Made by a program: the position numbers and the translations under genes. The notes beneath the pieces are model-generated. The model saw only the letters and a list, made by a program, of their open reading frames with translations, made no database searches and was not told the origin of the DNA. 64,000 nucleotides of DNA from Acidimicrobiales bacterium (GTDB taxonomy: Bacteria > Actinomycetota > Acidimicrobiia > Acidimicrobiales > Iamiaceae): the NCBI GenBank assembly GCA_035547835.1, contig DASZTW010000005.1:496001-560000 (forward strand). The letters run 5' to 3'. Positions 16,840 to 26,916 of this stretch are shown in pieces; the first letter of the stretch is position 1; each line of letters begins with the position of its first letter.

Positions 16840-17955
16840 TCATGCGCCAGCGGGGTCCTGTGCGCGACGCCACCGGAGCCATGCCTCGATGAACGGGTCG
16901 AGGTCGCCGTCGAGCACGGTCTGCGGGTTCCCGCTCTCGTGGTCGGTGCGCAGGTCCTTCACCATCTGGTACGGCTGCAGCACATACGACCGGATCTGGC
17001 TGCCGAACCCGACGCGCTGCTGGTCACCGACGATCGACGCCAGCTCGTCGGCGCGCTTTTGGCGTTCGAGCTCGGCCAGCTTCGCCTTCAGGATCTGCAT
17101 CGCCCGGTCCTTGTTCTGGTGCTGACTGCGCTCGTTCTGGCAGCTCGTGACGATGCCGGTCGGCAGGTGGGTGATCCGCACCGCCGAGTCGGTCACGTTC
17201 ACGTGCTGGCCACCGGCACCCGACGAGCGGAACACGTCGATGCGCAGCTCCTTGGGGTCGATCTCGATGTCCGATTCGGCCTCGTCGATCATCGGCGTGA
17301 CCTGCATCGCGGCGAACGCGGTCTGGCGCTTGCCCTGCGCGTTGAACGGGCTGATGCGCACGAGCCGATGCACGCCGCGCTCCGCCTGCAGGTAGCCGTA
17401 CGCGTAGCGGCCTTTGACGATGAAGGTGGCCGACGAGATGCCGGCCTCGGTGCCGGCCGTGACCTCGTCGAGCTCGACGTCGAAGCCTTTGGCCTCGCAC
17501 CAGCGCAAGTACATGCGGAGCAACATGTTCGCCCAGTCCTGCGCGTCGGTGCCGCCTTCGCCGGAGTGCACTTCACAGATCGCGTCGAGCTCGTCGTGCT
17601 CCCCCGCGAACAGCGACCGCAGCTCCAGCTCGTCGAAGGATCGGGCCAACGCCGCGACCGTGTCCTCGATCTCGACTGCGGGCGACTCGTCGCCTTCCTC
17701 ACGGGCCAGCTCGAACAACGTGTCGGCGTCATCGAGCTTCCCGGCGAGCCCGTCGTAGCGCCCGAGGTCGTCGACCACCGCAGCCAGGTCGCCGGTCACC
17801 TTGCGGGCCTTGTCGGGGTCGTCCCACAAGTCGGGGCGCGAGGCCTCGGTCTCGAGCTCGGGACGCTCCCGGCGCAGCTCGTCGACCCGGAGGTAGGTGG
17901 CCGCTTCGTCCAGCCGGCGCCGCAAGTGGGCCAGGTCGTCGGTGAAGTCGCGCAT
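16840..17955 (-). CDS. prfB: Peptide chain release factor 2
   Basis: The 371-residue protein has the stop-codon anticodon-like SPF (VRISPFNAQGKRQ), which marks RF2 and recognition of UGA/UAA, and the catalytic GGQ loop SSGAGGQHVNVTDSAVR. I start at MRDFTDDLAHLRRRL (ATG 17955); upstream residues in the same frame do not look like RF2. The N-terminal part reads without interruption, so the programmed +1 frameshift with an in-frame UGA found in many bacteria is absent, as in other actinobacteria. Confidence 0.96.
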   Translation of the reverse strand: MRDFTDDLAHLRRRLDEAATYLRVDELRRERPELETEASRPDLWDDPDKARKVTGDLAAVVDDLGRYDGLAGKLDDADTLFELAREEGDESPAVEIEDTVAALARSFDELELRSLFAGEHDELDAICEVHSGEGGTDAQDWANMLLRMYLRWCEAKGFDVELDEVTAGTEAGISSATFIVKGRYAYGYLQAERGVHRLVRISPFNAQGKRQTAFAAMQVTPMIDEAESDIEIDPKELRIDVFRSSGAGGQHVNVTDSAVRITHLPTGIVTSCQNERSQHQNKDRAMQILKAKLAELERQKRADELASIVGDQQRVGFGSQIRSYVLQPYQMVKDLRTDHESGNPQTVLDGDLDPFIEAWLRWRRAQDPAGA

Positions 17956-17994
17956 GGGACTCACAGGATCGCACGCAGCTGGCAACATCGTGCA

Positions 17995-18281
17995 ATGCCA
18001 TCGTTCGAGGACTTCGTGTCCGAGGCGGCCCACGCTCCGATCGACGGCTGGGACTTCTCGTGGCTCGACGGCCGGGCAACCGAGGAGCGACCCTCGCCGA
18101 CACCTTCTTCGACGTCGGCGCGGTGGTGTACTACCTCCGCCTGGTCGTGTGGGCGGTGCCGAACTTCGACGTCAGGGGCCATCGCGACCGGTTGCGGGCG
18201 ATGCACGACCGCATCGAGCACGAGGGAGCGTTCGTCGCGACCGCGAAGCGATTCCTGATCGAGGCGACGAAGCCGGCCTGA
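17995..18281 (+). pseudogene. Remnant of a class I SAM-dependent methyltransferase gene
   Basis: ATG at 17995 opens 32 codons (MPSFEDFVSEAAHAP then DGWDFSWLDGRATEE) typical of the N-terminus of an actinobacterial methyltransferase family. At about 18088-18105 the reading frame must shift. The following frame (FFDVGAVVYYLRLVVW, FVATAKRFLIEATKP to TGA at 18281) matches the family's C-terminus. The central part with the SAM-binding GxGxG region, some 150 residues, is missing. This is therefore a deletion plus frameshift relic lying between prfB and secA. The identification rests on remembered family patterns. Confidence 0.65.
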
Positions 18282-18293
18282 GCCGGCCCCGGC

Positions 18294-18296
<3 letters not shown>
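18279..18296. terminator. Hairpin spanning the end of secA
   Basis: TGAGCCG-GCCC-CGGCTCA is a perfect 7-bp stem that contains the stops of both the methyltransferase relic and secA, which converge here. Confidence 0.4.
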
Positions 18297-21035
<2,739 letters not shown>

Positions 21036-21117
21036 GAGACGGTCGAGTCTACCTATCCCCGGAGCGCCTCGACCCCCGGCCACCACCCGGGACGAGCCCC
21101 CTCTGGTTCGCCACCGA

Positions 21118-21834
21118 CTACTCGATGTCGAGCAGCTTCTCCCGCACGGCGTACATGACGGCTTCCATCCGAGAGTGCAGGTGCAGCTTCTCCAAGATGT
21201 TGCGGACGTGGTTCTTGACCGTGTTCTCCGAGATGAACAGCTTCTGACCCACGGCCTTGTTGCTCAACCCTTCGGCGACGAGCCGGAGCACCTCGAGCTC
21301 GCGATCGGTGAGCGTGGGCGTCGGCACCGACGGCCGGGTGTCGGCCTGACGGGCCAAGGTGGTGAACTCGGTGAGCAGCTTGCCGGCCATCGAGGGCGAG
21401 ATCAGGCTCTGGCCCGACGACACCGACCGCACGGCGTGACCCACCTCCTCGATCGAGATCTCCTTGAGCAGGTAGCCGGCGGCACCGGCCTTGATGGCCT
21501 CGTAGAGGTCTTCCTCCTCGTCGGAGACCGTCAACATGATGATCTTCGCCGTCGGCACGACCTCCGCGATCCGCCGGGTGGCGTCGATGCCCGACATGCC
21601 CGGCATCCGCACGTCCATGAGCACCACATCGGGCGCGGACTGCTCGGCCAGGGCAGCGGCCTCCACGCCGTCGTCGGCCTCGCCCACCACTTCGATGCCG
21701 TCCTCGCTCTCGAGCACCATCCGCAGACCTCGCCGGAAGAGGGCGTGGTCGTCGCAGATGAGCACCCGCACCGCTGACAGATCCTCGTCCGCCTCGGCCG
21801 TGGCGTCGGGTTCATCCGAAGTCATCGCCTCCAC
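21118..21834 (-). CDS. NarL/LuxR-type response regulator
   Basis: The 238-residue protein has a receiver domain ([20 protein letters not shown], phospho-acceptor Asp in [14 protein letters not shown], Lys in GYLLKEIS) and a C-terminal LuxR helix-turn-helix ([18 protein letters not shown] then [14 protein letters not shown]). No histidine kinase is adjacent, so it is an orphan in this window. It sits 36 bases from hpf and 83 from secA in the same direction. A start at a second Met three codons in is possible. Targets are unknown; the location suggests control of stress or dormancy functions. Confidence 0.92.
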   Translation of the reverse strand: MEAMTSDEPDATAEADEDLSAVRVLICDDHALFRRGLRMVLESEDGIEVVGEADDGVEAAALAEQSAPDVVLMDVRMPGMSGIDATRRIAEVVPTAKIIMLTVSDEEEDLYEAIKAGAAGYLLKEISIEEVGHAVRSVSSGQSLISPSMAGKLLTEFTTLARQADTRPSVPTPTLTDRELEVLRLVAEGLSNKAVGQKLFISENTVKNHVRNILEKLHLHSRMEAVMYAVREKLLDIE

Positions 21835-21869
21835 GGTAGTTCGCTCACCCCTCCTGAACGGCTGTACCC

Positions 21870-22484
21870 CTAGCCGGCTTCGTCGATCAAGCCGATGTCG
21901 CCGTCATCGCGTGCGTAGACCACGGCGGCCCGCGACGTGTCCGCGTTGGTGAAGAAGAAGAACCCGTGCCCCAGCAGCTCCATCCGCACCACGGCTTCCT
22001 CCGCCGTCATCGGCATCATGGCGAACCGCTTGCTCTTCACGATCTTCGGCTCACGGGTCGCATCGGCGCCCCCCGCAGCCGGCCTCGCGGCCCCCTCGCC
22101 GCCGCCGGTCGCAGGCTCGGCCGACGCCGCTCCGGCCGCGGGGACCGCTGCCCCGGCGTCGGGTCTGGCCGGCCGGACACCGCGGCTACGGCCCACCAGC
22201 TTCGACTTGAGGCGGGCGAGCTGCTGGCCGAGCTTGTCAACCGCCTTGTCGACCGCCACGAACTGGTCGGTGGCGCTCACTTTGGTGCGGACGTGGTGAC
22301 CGTGGCCTTCCAGCGTGATCTCGCACATCTCACGCTCGGCGACCCTCGAGTTCCGGTGCCGGGTGAAGTGCACCTCGGCACGCTCCATGTCGAGGAAGCG
22401 GTCGAGCCGGTTGACCTTCTGCTCGGTGAGCGACCGGAGCTTGTCCGACACCTCGATGTGTCGACCGCTGACGGTGATCTCCAT
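21870..22484 (-). CDS. hpf: Long-form ribosome hibernation promoting factor
   Basis: The 204-residue protein has the N-terminal HPF/YfiA domain (MEITVSGRHIEVSDKLRS to about residue 100), an Ala/Pro/Gly-rich linker, and the C-terminal dimerisation domain (VVKSKRFAMMPMTAEEAVVR-like, ending LGHGFFFFTNADT then VVYARDDGDIGLI). Long HPF makes 100S ribosome dimers in stationary phase. The ATG at 22484 follows GGGAGGGG at ideal spacing. It is downstream of the comF-like gene, as in other actinobacteria. Confidence 0.93.
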   Translation of the reverse strand: MEITVSGRHIEVSDKLRSLTEQKVNRLDRFLDMERAEVHFTRHRNSRVAEREMCEITLEGHGHHVRTKVSATDQFVAVDKAVDKLGQQLARLKSKLVGRSRGVRPARPDAGAAVPAAGAASAEPATGGGEGAARPAAGGADATREPKIVKSKRFAMMPMTAEEAVVRMELLGHGFFFFTNADTSRAAVVYARDDGDIGLIDEAG

Positions 22485-22512
22485 GCGGCCCCTCCCAGGG
22501 TCGTGCGGATGG

Positions 22513-23142
22513 TCATGCCGATGGTAGGTCGGGCGACGGCAAGTCGGCACGGGGTGGGGTGTGCGCAGCCGCGAGCGCCGACACCTCGGCCGCGCCAGCC
22601 GAGCGCAGGACCCGAGCCGCCGCCGAGATCGACGCCCCGGTGGTGATCACGTCGTCGACGACCAGCACGCGTGCCCCGGCGGGGACCGACTCCCACGCGC
22701 GGCACGCCAGCGCGGGGCCTTCGGCCCGGTGCCGGGCGTCTCGCCCGGTCTGCGCCGGGCCCCGGCGCCGCACCAGCAGCGGCATCGCGCTGGCACCGCG
22801 CTGTCGTGCCACCGCGCGGGCGAGCAGCTCGGCCTGATCGAACCCGCGGGCTCGCCGGCGTTCGGTCGTCGTGGGAACCCAGCAGATCACCGCCGGGGGT
22901 GGGTCAGCGTCGATCAACCCCGCCATGCCCCGTGCCAGCCAGTCGAGCGCACCCCTGGCGTTGTGATACTTCAACCGGGCCACCAGCTCGCGCCCCGCAC
23001 CCTGGTAGCGCAACAGCGCCGCCGCCCGGGCGACGCCACACGGAGGCGTCAGCGCGCCACACGGCACCAGGCGAGCGAGGCACGACCGGCAGGGCGCCGC
23101 GCCTCGGCGGCCACAGATCGGGCACACGCTTCCCAGCAGCAC
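22513..23142 (-). CDS. ComF-family phosphoribosyltransferase-like protein
   Basis: The 209-residue protein has an N-terminal Zn-finger-like CPICGRRGAAPCRSC and a PRTase domain with the PRPP loop VLVVDDVITTGAS. ComF-like proteins support DNA uptake in some bacteria, but in actinobacteria without competence genes the role is unclear. Its place before hpf is conserved in the phylum. Confidence 0.85.
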   Translation of the reverse strand: MLLGSVCPICGRRGAAPCRSCLARLVPCGALTPPCGVARAAALLRYQGAGRELVARLKYHNARGALDWLARGMAGLIDADPPPAVICWVPTTTERRRARGFDQAELLARAVARQRGASAMPLLVRRRGPAQTGRDARHRAEGPALACRAWESVPAGARVLVVDDVITTGASISAAARVLRSAGAAEVSALAAAHTPPRADLPSPDLPSA

Positions 23143-23177
23143 ACCCGCAGGCTAGGGACGGGGTGCGACAGCGCTGC

Positions 23178-24674
23178 TCAGTCCCCGTTCATGGGAATGC
23201 GGGGGCGGGTCGAGTTCGCCGGGTCGGCCTCGTGCCGGCGCAGCCGCTGGACCGCGTCGGACAACTGGCGGCTGACTTCCGCGAGTTGCTCACGGGAGCG
23301 TCGATCCGAGGTGAGGACCTCCTCGTGCAGCGCCGTGAAGGACTCCTTCGCCGAGTGCAAGCCACGCGACAGGTCGCGAAGCTCGGCTCGAAAGTCGTCC
23401 AGGTACGCCGAACCGGGCAGGTCGGCGAGGAGCGCGCCGACGCGGCTCTCGAGCTGCCGCAGCCCGATCTCGACCTCTGGCACCACTCGACCAGCCACCG
23501 CACGCGACACCGCCTCGGCGGAAGGCGCGTTGGCCGACTCCGACCCGTCGCCCCCGCCCCACGCCCCGCCGACCGCGTCGTGGACCACTTCGGAGAGCTC
23601 CTGGGTGTCGAGCTGGAGCGACACGTTGCCGAGCGCGGACGACACCGAGCGCTCGATCGCGGCCTCCACGGTCTGCTCCACCACCGACGCGAGCGCGGCT
23701 TGCACCGCCTGCTGCACGGCGGGCTGCACGGCGCCTTGCACCGCCTGGTGCACGGCAGGGTGCAGGGCGCTCTGCACGGCCTGATGCACGGCAGCCTGCA
23801 CCGCTCGCTCCACCGCTGGGTCGACCGCGCCGTGCATCGACGCGGTGACGGCCTCGGCAAGTGCCGGGCCGACGGCCGCCTGAACGGCGGGGCCAACTGC
23901 TGCGTCGACCGCGGTGCGCACGGCCGGACCGACCGCTGCCGCAACGGCGGGGCCGATCGCTGTGGCGATCGACTCGCCTTCGTCTGGATGCGGGTGCGCG
24001 CTCCCGACGGCCCCGAACGTGGTGACCCCCAGCGGGTCGACCGGCGCGTCGAAGAGCGAAGGGGCGGCTGCGTCGCGCAGGTCGCTCGGTGCGCCGATCT
24101 CGGCGTCGGGGTCGTCTTGGTGTCCGTTGCTCGCCGACGAGGTGGGGCTGGCATCCGTCGAGTGGGTCGCCGCGTCCATCGACGAGAGCGACGCGGTGTC
24201 GAGGGATCCCGCCCAGCGATGAAGCCGCTGGGCCCACGAGTCGTCGGCGTCCGCGCCGACCGGCTCGTGCGGGACCTGAAACACGAGCTCCTCGTGCGGC
24301 GCGGCACGCAACAGCACTCGAACGGTGCCGTCGGGCTCGAGCGACCGCACCTCCACGTCCTGTTCTCCGCCGACCGCCGCCAGGGCGCGGCGGATGGCGA
24401 CCGATGCGCTGCGGTACGAGAGGGCTGGCGGGCTCGGCGCAGGGCCCGGGGGGCCGTCGACGTCGCGGATGACCACCAGGTAGGTGGGTGGCTGGCTCGG
24501 GTGGTCGGCGAGGTACGTGTTGAGGAGCAGATCCTCGTCCCGCTCGGCGAGCTCCCCCATGAGCCGTGCCATCAAGCGACCGGACTGCTCACGGGATTCC
24601 TCCGTGATCGACGTCACGGCCTTCCGCAGCAGACCGTCGATCTCGCCAGAGGTCAACGAGCGGGTTGACACCAT
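23178..24674 (-). CDS. Uncharacterised coiled-coil protein A with tetrapeptide AV repeats
   Basis: No known family is recognised in this 498-residue protein. Residues 1-135 form a globular-looking domain (IDGLLRKAVTSITEESREQS, RLMARLMGELAERDED, then VEVRSLEPDGTVRVLLRAAP). A Ser/Asp-rich linker follows. Residues about 245-360 consist of AVxxAV-type tetrapeptide repeats (AVGPAVQAAVGPAL, QAVQSALHPAVHQAVQG), likely one long amphipathic helix or solenoid. Next comes VSLQLDTQELSEVV and a C-terminal coiled coil with LESRVGALLADL. There is no signal peptide or membrane helix. ATG at 24674 follows GGAGGTGG. The N-terminal domain and VSLQLD motif recur in the protein at 60541-61992, so they are paralogues. 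Confidence 0.75.
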   Translation of the reverse strand: MVSTRSLTSGEIDGLLRKAVTSITEESREQSGRLMARLMGELAERDEDLLLNTYLADHPSQPPTYLVVIRDVDGPPGPAPSPPALSYRSASVAIRRALAAVGGEQDVEVRSLEPDGTVRVLLRAAPHEELVFQVPHEPVGADADDSWAQRLHRWAGSLDTASLSSMDAATHSTDASPTSSASNGHQDDPDAEIGAPSDLRDAAAPSLFDAPVDPLGVTTFGAVGSAHPHPDEGESIATAIGPAVAAAVGPAVRTAVDAAVGPAVQAAVGPALAEAVTASMHGAVDPAVERAVQAAVHQAVQSALHPAVHQAVQGAVQPAVQQAVQAALASVVEQTVEAAIERSVSSALGNVSLQLDTQELSEVVHDAVGGAWGGGDGSESANAPSAEAVSRAVAGRVVPEVEIGLRQLESRVGALLADLPGSAYLDDFRAELRDLSRGLHSAKESFTALHEEVLTSDRRSREQLAEVSRQLSDAVQRLRRHEADPANSTRPRIPMNGD

Positions 24675-24811
24675 TGGACCACCACCTCCCTCGGTTACCC
24701 GCGGAACCACCCTATGCGCCCTGCGCAACATGGTCGGCGCGCAAACAGGTACGGACCCCGCTCACCATCGTCCGCGGTGATCAGGCGGGGTGGGCCCGCC
24801 ATCGCGACTGC

Positions 24812-25966
24812 TCACGGCAGAGGCGGCCTTGAGCGCTCGGCGCCCGAGGCGGGATCGGCGCTCGGGGCCTCGAGCGCCGCGACCGTGTCACGGACGGCGG
24901 CCTCGATCCCGCCCGGGTGCACGTACGCCTCGTGGTCGAGGAGCACCAGCAGCCCGGAGCCGCCGAGCCGCTCCACCTGGGCCCGCGCCGCGACCGGGTC
25001 GAGGCCGCCATCGAGCACGGCGACGGCTGCCGGCAAGTCCTTCGGCCCATCGTTCGACACGTCTGGAGGGTCGGGCGGGCGTCGGTCCGGCCCGGCACCG
25101 GCCTGCGCCGAACTGCGACGGTGCACCGGGCGCCGGCAGGCGGCGACCTGGGCCACGACGTCGTCGGCGCCACCCCAGCGCGACCCGTCGATGGCGCCAC
25201 AGGAGATCACGTCGGCGCCAGCCAGCCGCAGCAGTCTGGCGAGTGTGTCGGGCGCGAGACCGAAGCGCTCGGACCGCAACCACGGCGCGAACCCGGTCCG
25301 GGGAGCGAAGACCGGTACGCCGAGGTCCGCTTCACGCAGCAGCCGGACAGTGTCGAGGCCTTGCACACCCGCGTGCACGATCAGGCCGCCGGCGCCCATG
25401 TCGACCGCGACGCTTGCCCGGTGCATCACGGTGCCGGCATGGCCGGTGACGTTCGCGAAGTACGTGACATCGTCAGGGGTGGCGGCGCCCACGGCAGCCA
25501 CCCGATCCTCGATCGGGCACCACGGCGGGTCCGCCAAGGCCACGGGATCGACGATCACGTCGACCCCGCCACGGACGAGATCCGCGGCCACCGATCCCAG
25601 CTCGCGCGGCGACGATCCCGATGCCGGCTCGAGCACTGCGCCGACCATCACCCGGTCGGGTGCATCGAACGCCGGACCCGGCAACAAGCCGTCGGGCAGG
25701 TCGAGATCGACCAGGCGGCACTCGCGCACGTCGGCCCGGTCCATGATCTCGCCGGCCACGACGGTCGCGAGGAGCAACGTGAGATCGTCGCCCCAGAACT
25801 CCACGGGGAACTCGAACGTCACCCGGCCGCGGGTGCCCGCCCCCGGCTCGACGTCGGCCACCTGCGCCCGCGCCGACGCCGACCCCCACGGAACCCCGAC
25901 TGACGCCGATTCGGCCAGCGAAGCGGCCGACTCGACCGGATCGAGCAGGTACGTGGCCCGGATCAC
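24812..25966 (-). CDS. Divergent RuBisCO-like protein (RLP)
   Basis: The 384-residue protein follows the RuBisCO large-chain layout: an N-terminal alpha/beta domain (residues 1-100, IRATYLLDP, CRLVDLDLPDGLLPGPAF), then a barrel. Barrel landmarks are VMVGAVLEPASGSSP (106-120), ADLVRGGVDVIVDPVALADP (128-147), PIEDRVAAV, ANVTGHAGTVMHRASVAVDM (171-190), LLRLAGADVIS (245-255), VLDGGLDP (317-324) and HPGGIEAAV (350-358). The catalytic KPK strand is LEPAS. The KxDE metal site is IVDPV. The HR pair has become APR, and the GGG phosphate loop is replaced by DHEAYVHP. All canonical catalytic residues are therefore lost. GTG at 25966 lies 10 nt after the SDR stop. The function is unknown; it cannot be a carboxylase. 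Confidence 0.8.
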   Translation of the reverse strand: MIRATYLLDPVESAASLAESASVGVPWGSASARAQVADVEPGAGTRGRVTFEFPVEFWGDDLTLLLATVVAGEIMDRADVRECRLVDLDLPDGLLPGPAFDAPDRVMVGAVLEPASGSSPRELGSVAADLVRGGVDVIVDPVALADPPWCPIEDRVAAVGAATPDDVTYFANVTGHAGTVMHRASVAVDMGAGGLIVHAGVQGLDTVRLLREADLGVPVFAPRTGFAPWLRSERFGLAPDTLARLLRLAGADVISCGAIDGSRWGGADDVVAQVAACRRPVHRRSSAQAGAGPDRRPPDPPDVSNDGPKDLPAAVAVLDGGLDPVAARAQVERLGGSGLLVLLDHEAYVHPGGIEAAVRDTVAALEAPSADPASGAERSRPPLP

Positions 25967-25976
25967 GGCTGGTCCA

Positions 25977-26831
25977 CTACCCGGCGCCGAAGAGCTCCAT
26001 CGCGGACGCCGGCGGCCGACCGGACACGATGCGCTCGACACGATCGGCGATGCCCTGGTTCATGTCCGGGTGGGTCAGCACGTAGAAGCGGCCCGTGCGC
26101 ACCGCGTCGACGGCGGCCGACGCCACGAGGTCGGGTGAGATGCCGTTGGCGATGAAGCCCGCGATGGCGTCGCGCGTCGCATTTTCGACCTCGGCGTCGG
26201 GATCGCCCGGCGCGGCAGGCCCGCCGGGGCGGTTCCGCGACGACTCGTCGATGCGGGTCTTGACCCATCCCGGGCACACCACGGACGCGCCGACGCCCGG
26301 CGCGACCATGGCCAGCTCAGCCGACAGCGTCTCGGTGAGCGTGACCACCCCGTGCTTGGAGACGTTGTAGGGCCCCATGAACGGCGGCGAGGTGAGGCCG
26401 GCGACCGACGCGGTGTTGACCACGTGACCTTCACCTTGTTCGACCAGCAGCGGGACGAACGCCTTGACGCCGTGGATCACACCCCACAAGTCGACGCCGA
26501 CCACCCAGTGCCAGTCGTCGAGCTCGATCTCCCAGAGCTGGCCACCGCCGCCCACGCCGGCGTTGTTGCAGATGACATGCACCGCCCCGAACGCATCGAG
26601 CGCGGCGTCCCGCAACGCCACGACGTCGTCCCACTTGGCGACATCAGTGACCACACCCACTGCTTCGGTGCCGCCGCCGCGGTGGCTGGCGACCACCTCG
26701 TGCAGCGGACCCGGCTCGATGTCACCCAGCACCAGCCGGGCGCCTTCGCGGGCGAACGCGGCCGCCATCGACCGCCCGATCCCCGATGCGGCGCCGGTGA
26801 TGACCACCGTCTTGCCGTTGAGCTCCTCCAC
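25977..26831 (-). CDS. Short-chain dehydrogenase/reductase
   Basis: The 284-residue classical SDR has ITGAASGIGRSMAAAF with the cofactor loop, Asp after the second strand (LGDIEPG, which favours NAD(H)), CNNAGVGGGG, NTASVAGL and YNVSKHG with the catalytic Tyr and Lys. GTG at 26831 follows GGGGGA. The downstream RuBisCO-like gene begins 10 nt after its stop, making a probable operon. The family is very large and the substrate cannot be told. Confidence 0.88.
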   Translation of the reverse strand: MEELNGKTVVITGAASGIGRSMAAAFAREGARLVLGDIEPGPLHEVVASHRGGGTEAVGVVTDVAKWDDVVALRDAALDAFGAVHVICNNAGVGGGGQLWEIELDDWHWVVGVDLWGVIHGVKAFVPLLVEQGEGHVVNTASVAGLTSPPFMGPYNVSKHGVVTLTETLSAELAMVAPGVGASVVCPGWVKTRIDESSRNRPGGPAAPGDPDAEVENATRDAIAGFIANGISPDLVASAAVDAVRTGRFYVLTHPDMNQGIADRVERIVSGRPPASAMELFGAG

Positions 26832-26916
26832 GTCGTCCCCCGATCGTTCGTCGCAGCCGCACCGTACCCGCCCCGCGGCGGGTGCGGTGCGGCCGCGATG
26901 TTCGGGGAACGGGTGG

